Counted from the first letter of the stretch, positions 9,431-19,446 are shown. The stretch is 64,000 nt of DNA from Stutzerimonas stutzeri (GCA_019056435.1 CP077641.1:4278001-4342000); one strand, 5' to 3'. Numbers and translations: made by a program. The notes: generated by a model from the letters alone, not told the origin.

Positions 9431-9888
9431 GGCGTCGGCGGCCCGGCTGGCGCCTCGGTGATCAGCCCGAGGTTGACCACCCCGCCACGCTGCAGCTCGG
9501 CGATGCCGGCCACCACGCGGCCATAGTCGGCGGCCTCGTCGGCGCGCACGTAGACCTGGGTGTCGCCGCGCTCGGCGATGATCGCCTCGACCTTCTGCCG
9601 CATCTCGGCGAGGTCGACGGCCGTGTCGGTCCGATCCTCGACGTTCAGCTCGCTGCCCAGGTTCCAGTAGAAGCTGCCGTCCGCCTTGACCGATAGCGTG
9701 AGGATCTGCCGCTCGTTTTCCGTCGGCAGCGCCTCGGCGGCCACCTTGGGCAATTCGATCCTTACGCCCTGCACCAGCATCGGCGCGGTGACCATGAAGA
9801 TCACCAGCAGCACCAGCATTACGTCGATGTAGGGCACCACGTTCATCTCGGCCTTCGGCCCGTGTTTGCGCTGCGGCTTGACCAGCAT
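9427..9888 (-). CDS. exbD: ExbD/TolR-family proton-channel subunit
   Basis: 153 residues. One transmembrane helix near residues 20-42 (IDVMLVLLVIFMVTAPML) carries the conserved Asp needed for proton use, after the family signature EMNVVPYID. The rest is a periplasmic domain ending LGLITEAP. It resembles TolR at 37541-37993 closely, but the neighbours (tonB, TonB receptor) mark it as the ExbD paralogue. The start has a GGGAG site and lies 12 bases after exbB. Confidence 0.92.
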   Translation of the reverse strand: MLVKPQRKHGPKAEMNVVPYIDVMLVLLVIFMVTAPMLVQGVRIELPKVAAEALPTENERQILTLSVKADGSFYWNLGSELNVEDRTDTAVDLAEMRQKVEAIIAERGDTQVYVRADEAADYGRVVAGIAELQRGGVVNLGLITEAPAGPPTP

Positions 9889-9900
9889 GACAGGGCTCCC

Positions 9901-10608
9901 TCAGGCGGCTGCGGAGATGCTCGGCGAGCCGGCATGCAGGCGGCGATGCAAGCGTGCCTGCAGTTCGTTGGCGAAGGCGTAGTAACGCGCGCCAAGCGTC
10001 TGGCCACGGGCGGCGAAGCGGTTGTAGGCCATCACCGCAGGGATCGCCGCGAACAGGCCGATTGCGGTGGCGATCAGGGCCTCGGCGATGCCTGGGGCGA
10101 CGGTCGAAAGTGTCGCCTGCTGCACCTGGGACAGGCCGAGGAACGAATTCATGATGCCCCACACGGTGCCGAACAGGCCGATGTACGGGCTGACCGAGCC
10201 GACCGTGGCAAGAAACTGCAGACCGTGTTCCAGCCGCTCCTCCTGTTCGGCGATGGCCACGTACAGGCTGCGCTCGACGCCCTCGACGACCGCGTCCGGC
10301 GCGATGCCAGGCTGCCGCTGCAACTGGCTGAATGCACCGTAGCCCGCGAGGAAGATCCGCTGCAGCGCCGCCTCGCGGGGCAGTGCAGGTTCGCTGCCTT
10401 CGCGATACAGCTGGGCAAGTTCGCCACCGCTGCGAAAGCGCTGCAGGAAGTCGTTCAACAATCGTTCGCTGCGGTGCAAGGAGGCGCCACGCTGGATGAT
10501 CAGGTACCAGCTGGCGACCGACGCCATCACCAGCGTGAGCATCACCAGTTGCACCACCAGGCTGGCCTCGCTGACCAGCCCCCAGACGGACATGTGTTCA
10601 CTTTGCAT
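9901..10608 (-). CDS. exbB: ExbB/TolQ-family proton-channel subunit
   Basis: 235 residues with three membrane segments: near the N-terminus (LVVQLVMLTLVMASVASWYL), and a pair around VGSVSPYIGLFGTVWGIMNS and ALIATAIGLFAAIPAVMAYN, the most conserved part of the family. I chose the ATG at 10608 because GGAGG lies seven bases upstream; the ATG at 10614 sits almost on top of that site. Works with ExbD to turn proton motive force into TonB motion. It lies 86 bases downstream of the repaired phytase stop. Confidence 0.92.
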   Translation of the reverse strand: MQSEHMSVWGLVSEASLVVQLVMLTLVMASVASWYLIIQRGASLHRSERLLNDFLQRFRSGGELAQLYREGSEPALPREAALQRIFLAGYGAFSQLQRQPGIAPDAVVEGVERSLYVAIAEQEERLEHGLQFLATVGSVSPYIGLFGTVWGIMNSFLGLSQVQQATLSTVAPGIAEALIATAIGLFAAIPAVMAYNRFAARGQTLGARYYAFANELQARLHRRLHAGSPSISAAA

Positions 10609-10694
10609 CTGCATTCCTCCGGCCACCCGTGGGGCGGCACTCTTTGGCTTGATCGGGCGACGGTCGACGCCACCCGAGGGTTTGGCCGCCGGGA

Positions 10695-12622
10695 TCAGTC
10701 CAGCCCCAGCACCTGCGCAATGGCAGCCCAGGGCACGTACTTGTAGTTCTGCGCGCCTTCGGGCATGCGCTTGCGACCGTCCTGCACCACCAGCAGGCCG
10801 CGGTTCCAGGGGCCGCCGAGGTTGGCCGAAGTGACCTCCAGACCATCGGTCTCCGAAGCCCCGTCGATGCCGCGCTCGGCATTGAGGCCGACCGGAACGC
10901 ACCGCGCACGGCGTAGGGCGCCTTGGCATCGAGCACTAGGTAGCTGTCGTTACCCTGGCTGGAGACGACCAGGTAACTTGTCGACGCACCCTGGTATAGG
11001 GCCAGGCCTTCGATGTCTGCATGCAGCGGCTCGCCCCGTCCGATGACCTTTTCCAGCATCGCCGGCTGATCGGCACGGGCGTCCAGCGTCCAGACCGCCT
11101 CGTCTTCCTCACCAACGAACAGCCGCTCGTGGCGGTCGTCGGCCACGCAGCCCTCGGGCTGGCTGGCAACCTTGAACCGGCGTACGAGCTCACCCTGCGG
11201 CGTGCCGCTGGAACCGGTGAGGCGGTATTGCAGGAAGGTGCCGTCCTTGTCATTGGCGATGGCGTGGATGTCGCCCTGGCCACCTTTGAACAGACAGAGG
11301 CCGTAGATCGCGCTGAGCGGCGTTTCGATCTGGCCGATGTCGCGCAATCGGCCATTGCCTGGATCGATGGCGAACAGGTGCAGGCTGTTGTGATCGCGAT
11401 TGCTGGCGACAGCGAGGTCGACCAGTCGGCCACCGAGACTGAAGCCCTCGCGCAGATCGACGTTGTTCAGCCGTCCGACCGGCAGGTACTGCAGCTGCTT
11501 GCCGGCCAGGTCGTAGACGGCCAGGCCGCCCTTCTTGTCGGTGCCCAGAACACGACTGGCGGCTGGATCGGCGCGATTGACCCAGATTGCCGGATCGTCC
11601 GCCGCATCACCGAGGTGCGGCACCGGATCAGTCTGCACCAGGGCCGGAATGACCGGTATCGCCGTCATCGCAGCCGGCGGCTCCGGTTGCCAGTCCAGGT
11701 GCGCGCGGTGGGCGCCACGCTCGTCGGTCAGCAGCAGATCGAGGCCGGACGGGGCGATGCGTGCGCTCACCTGTTCCGGCTCGTCGAAGCCTTCCAGCGG
11801 CACCACTGCATGGTGGCGCCAGTGAGTGGCATCGCGCCGGTACAGGTGCAGGGCGCCCGCCTCGGGATCGAGCGCCAGCAGGCCACCCGGGAGCTGCGCC
11901 ATGCCGGCAGCCGCCTCGGCGAGCCCACCAAATGGCTGGACGATGTCCACCGGCTGGCGCCGCAAGGGCGCCTCGGCATCGGCCGCGTAGCGCCAGAAGC
12001 CCACCGCTTCCTCGTTTATCAACAGCTCGCCAGTCGCATCGTCCACCTGGCAGAACTGACTTTCCGGCGGCAGGCTCAGACCGCGCACGCGCCGTGGGGT
12101 CTGCAGCAGCTGCTGGTCCGCGGCGACCAACCACTGTTCGCCGAGACCCTCCTCGCCGACGAGAAAGACGAACCCATTGCGCGCGGCGTCGCGGTACAGA
12201 CACAGGCCCTCGATGAAGAAATCGGTCTTGGGCAGGTACAGCGGCTGGCTCCAGCGATGCTGTCGGTCGAGCCCGAGCAGCACGGCCTGCTGGCGTTTGC
12301 GGTCCAGCGTGGCGACCAGCAATCCCTCCTGGCTGGCACGATGGTCCAGCCCCTCGAAGCGGCCCTCGACGGCGCTGAGCACCGCGTCCTTGTCATCCAG
12401 CAGCTGTAAGCCGCGCGAATCCGGGCGAACGAGGAGCTGTGAAGCGCCTGGCCAGAATGCATCGTTGCCAATCAATTGAGCACTGTCGGCATCCAGCGGT
12501 GCGCCGCTCGCCGGGCGAAAGCTCACCGGCTGCTTGGTAGGCGGCTGGCCAGTAGTGGACTGGCAGGCCGCCAGTGCAACGCAGACGGTCAGCCACAGCG
12601 GTTTGAACGAAGTCAGATTCAT
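10695..12622 (-). CDS. Beta-propeller phytase (3-phytase), lipoprotein, with duplicated propeller half
   Basis: About 642 residues after repair of one missing G/C at 10892-10893. The N-terminus is a lipoprotein signal (VALAAC, Cys near residue 20). The second half, from about residue 330, is a classic beta-propeller phytase: DDPAIWVN, GTDKKGGLAVYDL, GRLNNVDLR, and after the repair IDGASETDGLEVTS and GLLVVQDG, holding the acidic calcium and phosphate ligands. The first 320 residues look like a diverged extra propeller, as in known dual-domain phytases where it boosts activity. The enzyme releases phosphate from calcium-bound phytate. It lies between its probable transport receptor and exbB. 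Confidence 0.92.
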
Positions 12623-12685
12623 GGTTTTCCCATTCGGCAGCCGCAGGCCGGCACCACGATGGCGGGGCGCCGGACGGCAAAAGAG

Positions 12686-15165
12686 TCAGAAGTGAGTCAG
12701 GGTCAGACCGAGCTTGTAGGTCGGGCCGTATTCCTCGTACTGGGCGTTGTAGCGACTGCGCCCGGTGTAGACGAAATAGGACTCGTCGGTGAGGTTCAGC
12801 GCCTCGAAGGTCAGTTGCAGGCTCGGCGTGATGAAGTAGCCCGCCTTGAAGTCGAGGAAGAGCTGCTCGTCGGCGTAGAGGTCATGGGCTTCGTCGTCGA
12901 TACCGGACACCTCCGCCAGGTACTCGGACTTGTAGTTGGCCGCCAGGCGCATGTTGAAGACGTCGTCTTCCCAGCCGACCATCAGGTTGCCGACCGTATC
13001 GGAGTGGTTCGGCAGGTCGATGCTGCGACGCATGCCCTGCCCTTCGATCTCGGCGTCGGACTTGCTGAAGGTGGCGTTGGCGCCCAGCAACACGCCGTTC
13101 CAGGGTGCCGGCAGCCAGTCGAGCTTCTGCGAGTAGGACAGTTCGATACCGTAGAGCTTGGCACTGCTGCCGTTCTCGAAGCTCACCGCCTCGTCGAAGG
13201 CCGCCCAGTCGCCCGTACCGGCGAGGTCGGTGTTGTAGATGAAGTTGTCGATGTCCTTGTAGAACAGGTAGGCCGCCACGGCGCCTGCGCGACCCATGTA
13301 ATGCTCGATGCCAAGGTCATAGTTCATCGATTCCAGCGGCTTGAGGTCCGGGTTGCCGAACTCGGCGTCCTCGCCATCGATGACGAAGCCGGGCGCCAGC
13401 TGCTCGAAAGTCGGGCGCACCACGGTGTTGGTCCAGGCCGCGCGAACGAAGGTATCGGGCGTCAGCTCATAACGCGCATGCAAACCCGGCAGCCAGTGAT
13501 CGTAACGGTTGTCGCTGGATACGGCTTCGAACTCACCGTCGCGCAGGCCGGTGCCCTTGGCGCTGAACTCGGTGCCTTCGTAACGCAGGCCGGCGATGAA
13601 ACGCCACTTGTCCAGGTCCAGGGCATTCATGATGTAAGCGGCATTGATGTCCTCGCTCATGTCGAAATCGCCGATGCGCGACTCCTCCTCATCGTAGAAC
13701 GCGCTCGGATCCAGCCCGCCGATCAGCCCTTCCAGCGCGCCGGCGCTGATGCCCGAGCCAAAGCGGCCCAGGGCGTAGTCGACGTTGCCGGCCTGAAAGT
13801 CGGCCAGAGTCAGGTCGTTGAAATCGTCATAGGCCCAGATATCGACGTCGTTGGTCTTGTCGCGCCGGCTGAGCTTGCCGCCGAACTTGAACTGCGCGGC
13901 ATAACCCTGGATGTCGTAGTCGCGGGCAAGATCCAGGCGGATGTTCTTTTCCTTGTCGCGTGCGTCGCTTTCTTCCCACTCCACCTCGTCCAGTTCGAAG
14001 CTGGCCGGGTCGTAGAAGTACGGGTCGACGACCAACCGCGGCTTGCCCGTGCTGTAGAAACCGACCTCGGAAAAGTCGCCTTCGAAGGTCGCGCCAGAAA
14101 TGCCGCCCGGGTTGCGCTCGCGCGCCTGGCTGTAGCCGACCTGACCGCTGAGGGTCCACAGGCCCATCATGCGTTCACCACCGAACACGTAGGACTGGAT
14201 GGTCTGGGTTTCCTCGCGGGACTTGAGCTCGCGCCAGCCTTCGGCATCGCCCAGCTCGCCGGCCAGCTGCGCATCGGCGAACTCGACGCCAGCGGCGTTG
14301 CGGGTCTCGGTGTCCTTGAAGCGGCTGTAGAGCGTGCGCAGGTAGTAGCTGCTGAAATCGTCGGGCCGGTAGTCGAAGTTCAGGCCGAGGCCCGCGCGCT
14401 CACGGGTGATCTCGTAGTCACGCTGCTCGAATTCCTCCAGCCGCGCGCCGTCCTCGAAATCCCAGGCGCCACCGGTTTCCACGTTGTCGGAGCCGAAGTC
14501 GCGCTCCTGCCAGCTCAGCGCAGCGGCGACGCCGAAGTTGTCGACGCCATCGCCCAGGCTGAAGCGATTGCTGAAGGCACCGGAGAATTTCGGGCTGGTC
14601 TTGCCGACGTTCTCGTCATGGCTGCCTTCGGTGCTGAGGCTGTAGAACAGCCCGTCGTGATCGAAGGCGGACAGGCTCTCCACCTCGATGGTGCCGCCGG
14701 AGAGTTGGCGTCCATGTCCGGGGTCAGCGTCTTGACCACCGAGAGTGACTGCACGAGTTCCGAGGGCAGCACATCCAGCGCCACCGCGCGGCGGCCGCTC
14801 TCCGGCGAGGGCACCAGCGTGCCGTTGATGGTGACGCTGTTCAGGTCCGGCGCGATGCCGCGCACGCTGACGAAACGGCCTTCACCCTGGTCGCGCTCAA
14901 CGGACAGACCGGGGATACGCTGCAGGGCTTCGGCGGCGTTGTCGTCCGGCAACTGGCCGATACCGTCGGCGTGGACGACGCTTTTCACGCTGTCGGAGTT
15001 GCGCTGCTCCCTCAATGCTTCGTCGATGCTGACGGCCTGGCCGATCACTTCGACGTGTTCCATGACGAGCGGCTCCTCGGCCCAGGCCGATCCGGCGCTG
15101 ACGGCCAGGGCGAGCAGGCTGATATGGAAGCCTGCATGACGAATGCCGCTGCGGTATGTGCTCAT
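12686..15165 (-). CDS. TonB-dependent outer membrane receptor linked to phytase
   Basis: About 826 residues after repair of one missing base at 14704-14706. A signal peptide (LLALAVSAGSAWA) precedes a possible TonB box (HVEVIG), then a plug domain (LPDDNAAEALQRIPGLSV, FVSVRGIAPDLNSVTING) and a long barrel ending in ...LTLTHF with terminal Phe. The plug signature fits the subgroup of receptors for carbohydrates and large polymers (TIGR01782-like) rather than siderophore receptors. The start at 15165 has GGGGA nine bases upstream. As first gene before the phytase it likely binds phytate or its calcium or metal complexes, or lower inositol phosphates; that ligand is inferred from context only. 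Confidence 0.88.
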
Positions 15166-15241
15166 GAACAATCCCCGAACGCTATTTACCGGGTCCATCC
15201 CGGAACTGGGGCGGACGGTAGGCGGGGGATATGGCGGTTCT

Positions 15242-15248
15242 GTGACAG
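15242..15248 (-). promoter_or_regulatory. Possible Pho-box half site upstream of the receptor-phytase operon
   Basis: On the minus strand this reads ctgtcac, six of seven bases of the PhoB half-site CTGTCAT, with catatc 11 bases downstream as a possible -10. The second half-site, 11 bases further upstream, does not match. It is suggestive only because phosphate-starvation control is expected for this operon. Confidence 0.22.
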
Positions 15249-15354
15249 CGGGTGTTGCTGGGGCGCCAGCGGGGGCTTATTGGATGAGTTTTGGGTGGGA
15301 ATTGAGCTGATTTGACCCGTGCGTGGCTCGAAGTGCAACGAACAGCCTCCGTAA

Positions 15355-15371
15355 GGTGGGCTTAGCCCACC
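15355..15371. repeat. Short perfect hairpin ggtgggct-t-agcccacc
   Basis: An 8-base inverted repeat around a single T at the edge of the non-coding block. No T run follows on either side, so it is not a standard terminator. Short hairpins of this type are common dispersed elements in pseudomonad intergenic DNA. Confidence 0.5.
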
Positions 15372-15472
15372 AGTAGCAGGTTTCATTCCGTCACGCTGGG
15401 CCGAACGCGGGGGTGAGGCAGGTGTGAGGTAGCGGTTCTTGCCGCTGCTCGTTTTCGCGCGATCCTCGGCGC

Positions 15473-16031
15473 TGGTTCCGCCCTGCTGGGCGACTCACTT
15501 TTTCCAGACGCACCTACCCGGCCGGGAAAAAAGTAAGCAAAAACGCTTGCCCCTGCATCCGGACTAGGCGTCCCCGGTTCGCTGCGCTCGACTTCTTTCA
15601 TTCCATACGCGCTCCGGGGCCGGCGTACAAGGGCCATCCATGGCCCTTTATCGCGGGGACGCCTAGTCTTCTCGCGGCATCCACTCGGCCTCCTGAAGGG
15701 GCGTTCGGCGGTGTCTGATAGTTTGTTCGCCAGCAAACAAGCGAATCGAGCTTGTCTCGCTGTTTACGGCCCTTCAGACGACTCGGACTCGATTCCCCTT
15801 CAGGAGGCCGAGCGTAGGTGCTGCGCAGGGGGGACGCGAGGCATGGATGCCGAGCGAGGCGCGGTGGGATGGATGTCCCTTCGCGCCGGCCCCCGGAGCA
15901 GCACCGGAGGGAGGGAAGTTTTGCGAAGCAAACCGGGGACGCCCAGTCCGGATGCAGGGGTGGCCTCCTTTTTGGTTACTTTTTCTTGGCCACGCAAGAA
16001 AAAGTGACTCGCCCAGCAGGGCGAAACCAAT
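15473..16031. repeat. Large nested inverted repeat, about 560 bp, non-coding
   Basis: The left arm (15473-about 15600) and the right arm (about 15905-16031) are imperfect inverted copies. Shared blocks include ccctgctgggcga, tcactttttc, ccctgcatccggact and gcgtccccggtt. Inside, 15684-15701 (ctcggcctcctgaagggg) and 15795-15812 form a perfect 18-base inverted repeat with a 93-base loop, and 15629-15648 is a further hairpin around aagggcca / tggccctt. Frames in the block are short and of low quality on both strands. It looks like a dispersed structured repeat or a decayed miniature element; no terminal target duplication was evident. Confidence 0.7.
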
Positions 16032-16200
16032 GCTTAAGCCACCTCGCGAACAGGCCTTACAACCAAAACGATCCAGCTCCTCAGTCAGCCCCCGAAAAAA
16101 GCGGTGAGCCAATTCAACCCCCACCCCATTCATCCAACCGTCACATCCATCTGTTTCCGTGCCCCTCACGCACTGGCGCGCACCTCGCCACGGAGACCCG
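16032..16200. other. Short non-coding stretch before the GGDEF-like gene
   Basis: No gene seen. Ends with the ribosome site (cggag) of the next gene. A promoter is expected here but none is clear. Confidence 0.35.
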
Positions 16201-17112
16201 ATGAAATTCCTGAGACTCCACACCCTCACCCTGCTCGGCCTCGCCTTCGTCGCCAATCTAGGCCTGCAAATCTACCTGGCCACCGGCCAGATCAAGACCT
16301 GGGCGGAGATCAATTGGATGGACGTCGCCGGCGAAGGCGGCTCGGCGGCGCTGGCGCTCGTCTGGCTGATCATGCTTCTGCACAGCCGGCCAGCCGGCCG
16401 CGTGACGCGACTGCTCGCACTGGGATTGGCGTGCGTGTTTTTCTCCTGGTGGATGGACACGCTGGACGAATTCATCCACCTGCCCGAGCTGGCGGCATGG
16501 GACAACTGGCTGGAAACCGCGCCAATGCCCATCGGCCTGATGCTGATCACCCTGGGCATCTACCACCTGAACCAGGAGCAACGCGCCATCAGCCAGCAGA
16601 TGAGCAAGCGGGAAAAGGGATTTCGCGAGCATCGCCTGTTCGACAAGCTGACCCCGCTGGGTGCTGCGGAGTACCTGCGCCAACAACTTCAACTGGCGCT
16701 GGTACAGGCACGCGAGCAGGCACAACCGCTGTCACTGGTCGCGGTTGATCTGGACGACTTCAGCGCGATCAACCAACGCTTCGGCCAGACCGAGGGCGAT
16801 GCGGTGTTGCAAGCCGTCGCGCACCTGCTGCTGCTCAACCTGCGCCAGCAGGACCTGCTGTGCCGCCTGGCGGGCGATCGTTTCGTCGCCGTCTTGCCGA
16901 ACACCGGAGAGGCCCAGGCCCGTTCGATCGCCTGCGAGCTGCAGCGAGCCGTGGACAGCCTCGCCCACCGAACCGAGCAGCATGGCGAGCGCCTGCACTT
17001 GCAGGCATCGACCGTAGCGGTGATGGCCATCGATGACGATCCCGAGCAGCTACTGAAACGGCTCAACCTCGGCCTGGCGAAAGCCAAGCAACAACTGCCG
17101 CGCTGCGCCTGA
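16201..17112 (+). CDS. Membrane protein with degenerate GGDEF domain
   Basis: 303 residues. The first half has several hydrophobic helices (LTLLGLAFVANLGLQIYLA, ALALVWLIMLL, LALGLACVFFSWWM, MPIGLMLITLGIYHL). The second half is a GGDEF fold: LDKL-like entry DKLTPLGAAEYL, LVAVDLDDFSAINQRFG, and the active-site strand LCRLAGDRFVAVLP. The signature loop is AGDRF instead of GGDEF/GGEEF, so the catalytic Glu is replaced and the first Gly lost; diguanylate cyclase activity is doubtful, and it may serve as a GTP or c-di-GMP sensor. The start has GGAG seven bases upstream. An AraC-type gene follows after 10 bases, so the two are probably co-transcribed. Confidence 0.8.
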   Translation: MKFLRLHTLTLLGLAFVANLGLQIYLATGQIKTWAEINWMDVAGEGGSAALALVWLIMLLHSRPAGRVTRLLALGLACVFFSWWMDTLDEFIHLPELAAWDNWLETAPMPIGLMLITLGIYHLNQEQRAISQQMSKREKGFREHRLFDKLTPLGAAEYLRQQLQLALVQAREQAQPLSLVAVDLDDFSAINQRFGQTEGDAVLQAVAHLLLLNLRQQDLLCRLAGDRFVAVLPNTGEAQARSIACELQRAVDSLAHRTEQHGERLHLQASTVAVMAIDDDPEQLLKRLNLGLAKAKQQLPRCA

Positions 17113-17122
17113 GGGACATCGC

Positions 17123-18145
17123 ATGGCCCTCGGTTACGAGTGCGACACGCGCTTCATCGCCGCTCACCATCAGCCCGCGGTGTTGATCGATCTGGCGATG
17201 TCGCGCGGCATCGACAGCCACCAGCTGCTGCGCGGCACAGGCCTGTTCTATGAGGATGTCAGCGCAGGCCGGGCACGTGTCAGCCCGGCCCAGTCACTGA
17301 TGCTGATCGCCAACGCACGGCGGCTGTTGGCAGCTGATGACAGCAGCTTTCTGTTCGGCCAGCGTCTGTTGCCTGGGCACTACGGTGATGTCAGTCATGC
17401 GCTGAACCATGCAGCTTCGCTGCATCAGGCGCTGGACGTGCTGCAGCAGTTCCGCGCGCTGCTGTGCCCCTTGCTGACGCCACGCGTGCTGCACGATCAA
17501 AAACAGGTCCATCTCTATTGGACTGACAGCTGCGGAGCTGGCGAGCAACTGCGCTTTCTCATCGAGGCCAACCTGACCGCCGTGGTCGCCCTGACCCGCC
17601 GGCTATCGGGCAACCGGCTGCCGTGGCGCTTTCACCTGGCGTATGCACAGCCGCGCCACGTGGAGCAGTACTGGGTGCATCTGGGGGAAGAACTGGCGTT
17701 CGAAAGCCAGATGACGATGATGAGCCTGCCCATCGACTACCTGCACCAGCCCTGGCCAACCGCATCGGCCACGGCTGGCCAAGTCGCGTTGCAGGCCAGC
17801 CAGGCACAACTCGAGGCGCTTGGCTGGTCACGCAGCTTCATCGACCAGCTGTACGAGCACCTGGAAACCCATATCCGTGACCCCTTGAGCCTGGAACGCG
17901 TGGCACAGGCCTTCGACATGAGCCCGGCGACTTTCAAGCGCAAGCTGCACAAGCATGGCACCGGCTTTCAGGAGCAGCTCGACCAGGTGCGCAAGCACGT
18001 GGCCCTCTATCTTTATCGGATGAAGGGCTATGGCAACGAGGAAGTGGCCAATTACCTTCGTTTCAACGACACCACGAACTTCCGCCGCTCCTTCAAGCGC
18101 TGGACGGGCCTGGCACCGAGCAGCCTGGGGCAGCTGTTCGATTGA
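17123..18145 (+). CDS. AraC-family transcriptional regulator with arabinose-binding-like N-domain
   Basis: 340 residues. The N-terminal two thirds (LLRGTGLFYEDV ... ARLSPAQ-like ARVSPAQS) match the Arabinose_bd/OruR-ArgR-type ligand domain found in many Pseudomonas regulators. The C-terminal 100 residues hold two helix-turn-helix units: DPLSLERVAQAFDMSPATFKR and the second helix-turn-helix within EEVANYLRFNDTTNFRRSFK, ending in TGLAPSSLG. It lies just after the GGDEF-like membrane protein. Targets and ligand are unknown. The neighbouring downstream gene, D-lactate dehydrogenase, is convergent. Confidence 0.9.
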   Translation: MALGYECDTRFIAAHHQPAVLIDLAMSRGIDSHQLLRGTGLFYEDVSAGRARVSPAQSLMLIANARRLLAADDSSFLFGQRLLPGHYGDVSHALNHAASLHQALDVLQQFRALLCPLLTPRVLHDQKQVHLYWTDSCGAGEQLRFLIEANLTAVVALTRRLSGNRLPWRFHLAYAQPRHVEQYWVHLGEELAFESQMTMMSLPIDYLHQPWPTASATAGQVALQASQAQLEALGWSRSFIDQLYEHLETHIRDPLSLERVAQAFDMSPATFKRKLHKHGTGFQEQLDQVRKHVALYLYRMKGYGNEEVANYLRFNDTTNFRRSFKRWTGLAPSSLGQLFD

Positions 18146-18271
18146 CCGTGCCATCTGCTGGAGGCTCAGACGCTCCGGCCCACAGTGGTGCGCCATCTCC
18201 CTTTTTTACAACAAAGGATGAGCGCCTGCCGGTCGCCGGGGATGTCCGCTGCCTAGCGCTTGCGTCACGCA

Positions 18272-19273
18272 TCAGGCCATGTTCGCAGGGCCGACCCGAT
18301 GCAGCGCCCCCGTACCGCGCTCGAATGCGGTGATGTTGTCGAGCGTCGTTTCGGCAATGTTGGTCAAGGCCTCTGTGGTGAAGAACGCCTGATGGCCGGT
18401 GATCAGCACGTTGGGGAAGGTCGTCAGGCGCATGAACAGGTCGTCGGCGATGACGTGCTGGGACAGGTCCTGAAAGAACAGTTGCTCCTCCTCCTCGTAG
18501 ACGTCCAGCCCGAGGCGGCCAATCTTGCCGCTCTTGAGGCCGTCGATCACGGCCCTGGTGTCGATCACCCGACCGCGCCCGGTATTGATCAGCATGACGC
18601 CGTCCTTCATCTGGGAAATGGCGCGGGCATCGATCAGGTGGTTTGTCTGCGGCGTGAGTGGGCAATGCAGCGAGACGATATCCGAGTCGGCGAGCAGGCG
18701 GTCAAACGCCACGTACTCGACGAACGCCTTGGCATCGTGGCTCGGACAGGGATCGGCAGCCAGCACTCGGCAGCCGAAGCCATGCATGATGTCCGCGAAG
18801 ATCAGCCCTATCTTGCCAGTGCCGACCACTCCTACCGTCTTGCCGTACAGATCGAAGCCGAGCAGACCATCCAGGGAAAAATTCCCTTCGCGAACACGGT
18901 TGTAAGCGCGGTAGGTCATGCGGTTGAGGCTGAGGACCAGCGCTACCGCATGTTCGGCCACTGCGTGCGGCGAATAGGCCGGCACGCGCGCCACCGTCAT
19001 GCCAAGGCGCTCCGCCTCGGCCAGGTCGACATTGTTGAAACCCGCCGAGCGCAGGGCGATCAGCCGCGTACCGCCGCCTTGCAGCAGCGCCAGGACACCC
19101 GCATCGAGCCGGTCGTTGACGAAGGCGCAGACCGTCTCGAAGCCGGCGGCCAGCGGCGCGGTCTCGGTGGTCAGGCGCGCATCGAGGTAGAGCAACTCGT
19201 GACCGTGGCGCTCGTTGGCGCGGTCGAGAAACGCCCGGTCGTAGGGCTTGGTGCTGAAGACGGCGACACGCAT
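18272..19273 (-). CDS. ldhA: D-lactate dehydrogenase (NAD-dependent 2-hydroxyacid dehydrogenase)
   Basis: 333 residues, full length for fermentative LdhA, which reduces pyruvate to D-lactate with NADH in the cytosol. Visible parts: substrate-domain region [14 protein letters not shown] with the catalytic-loop Arg, the NAD fold [10 protein letters not shown] (GXGXXG), the Asp acceptor in [31 protein letters not shown], the catalytic Glu in GLDVYEEEE and His in [10 protein letters not shown] 126-base gap with no gene separates its stop from the convergent AraC gene. Confidence 0.93.
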   Translation of the reverse strand: MRVAVFSTKPYDRAFLDRANERHGHELLYLDARLTTETAPLAAGFETVCAFVNDRLDAGVLALLQGGGTRLIALRSAGFNNVDLAEAERLGMTVARVPAYSPHAVAEHAVALVLSLNRMTYRAYNRVREGNFSLDGLLGFDLYGKTVGVVGTGKIGLIFADIMHGFGCRVLAADPCPSHDAKAFVEYVAFDRLLADSDIVSLHCPLTPQTNHLIDARAISQMKDGVMLINTGRGRVIDTRAVIDGLKSGKIGRLGLDVYEEEEQLFFQDLSQHVIADDLFMRLTTFPNVLITGHQAFFTTEALTNIAETTLDNITAFERGTGALHRVGPANMA

Positions 19274-19446
19274 GGCTTCCTCCGGCTATCGGGTGGTGTC
19301 ACTCGGGACGCCAGATGCCTGGCGCGCGCACCGAAACAGGCTAGCAGAACCCTCCTCAGGGCGATCGACCCCGGGCCGCTGCCAGCGACACGGAGGAAAC
19401 CGAGAAGCGCGATGCCGCCAGTGCGCGATCGGCGGACTGAACCGCG
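19274..19446. other. Intergenic gap upstream of ldhA
   Basis: Contains the ldhA promoter region on the minus strand and the 3' flank of the next gene. Nothing else seen. Confidence 0.35.

Larger units (their letters stand above)
15166..15472. other. Upstream region of the receptor-phytase operon
   Basis: No gene recognised. It should hold the operon promoter on the minus strand; the possible Pho half-site and the 15355-15371 hairpin are listed separately. No clear Fur-type palindrome was seen, which argues mildly against iron control. Confidence 0.4.

Noticed and set aside
12476..15139. A very long open frame (887 codons) on the plus strand opposite the TonB-dependent receptor
   Set aside because: It is a shadow of high GC third positions. 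The minus-strand frame has a signal peptide, plug and barrel motifs; the plus frame shows no domain.
15242..15290. Full PhoB box ahead of the phytate operon
   Set aside because: Only one half-site matches; the second repeat is absent, so it is listed at low confidence as a half site only.
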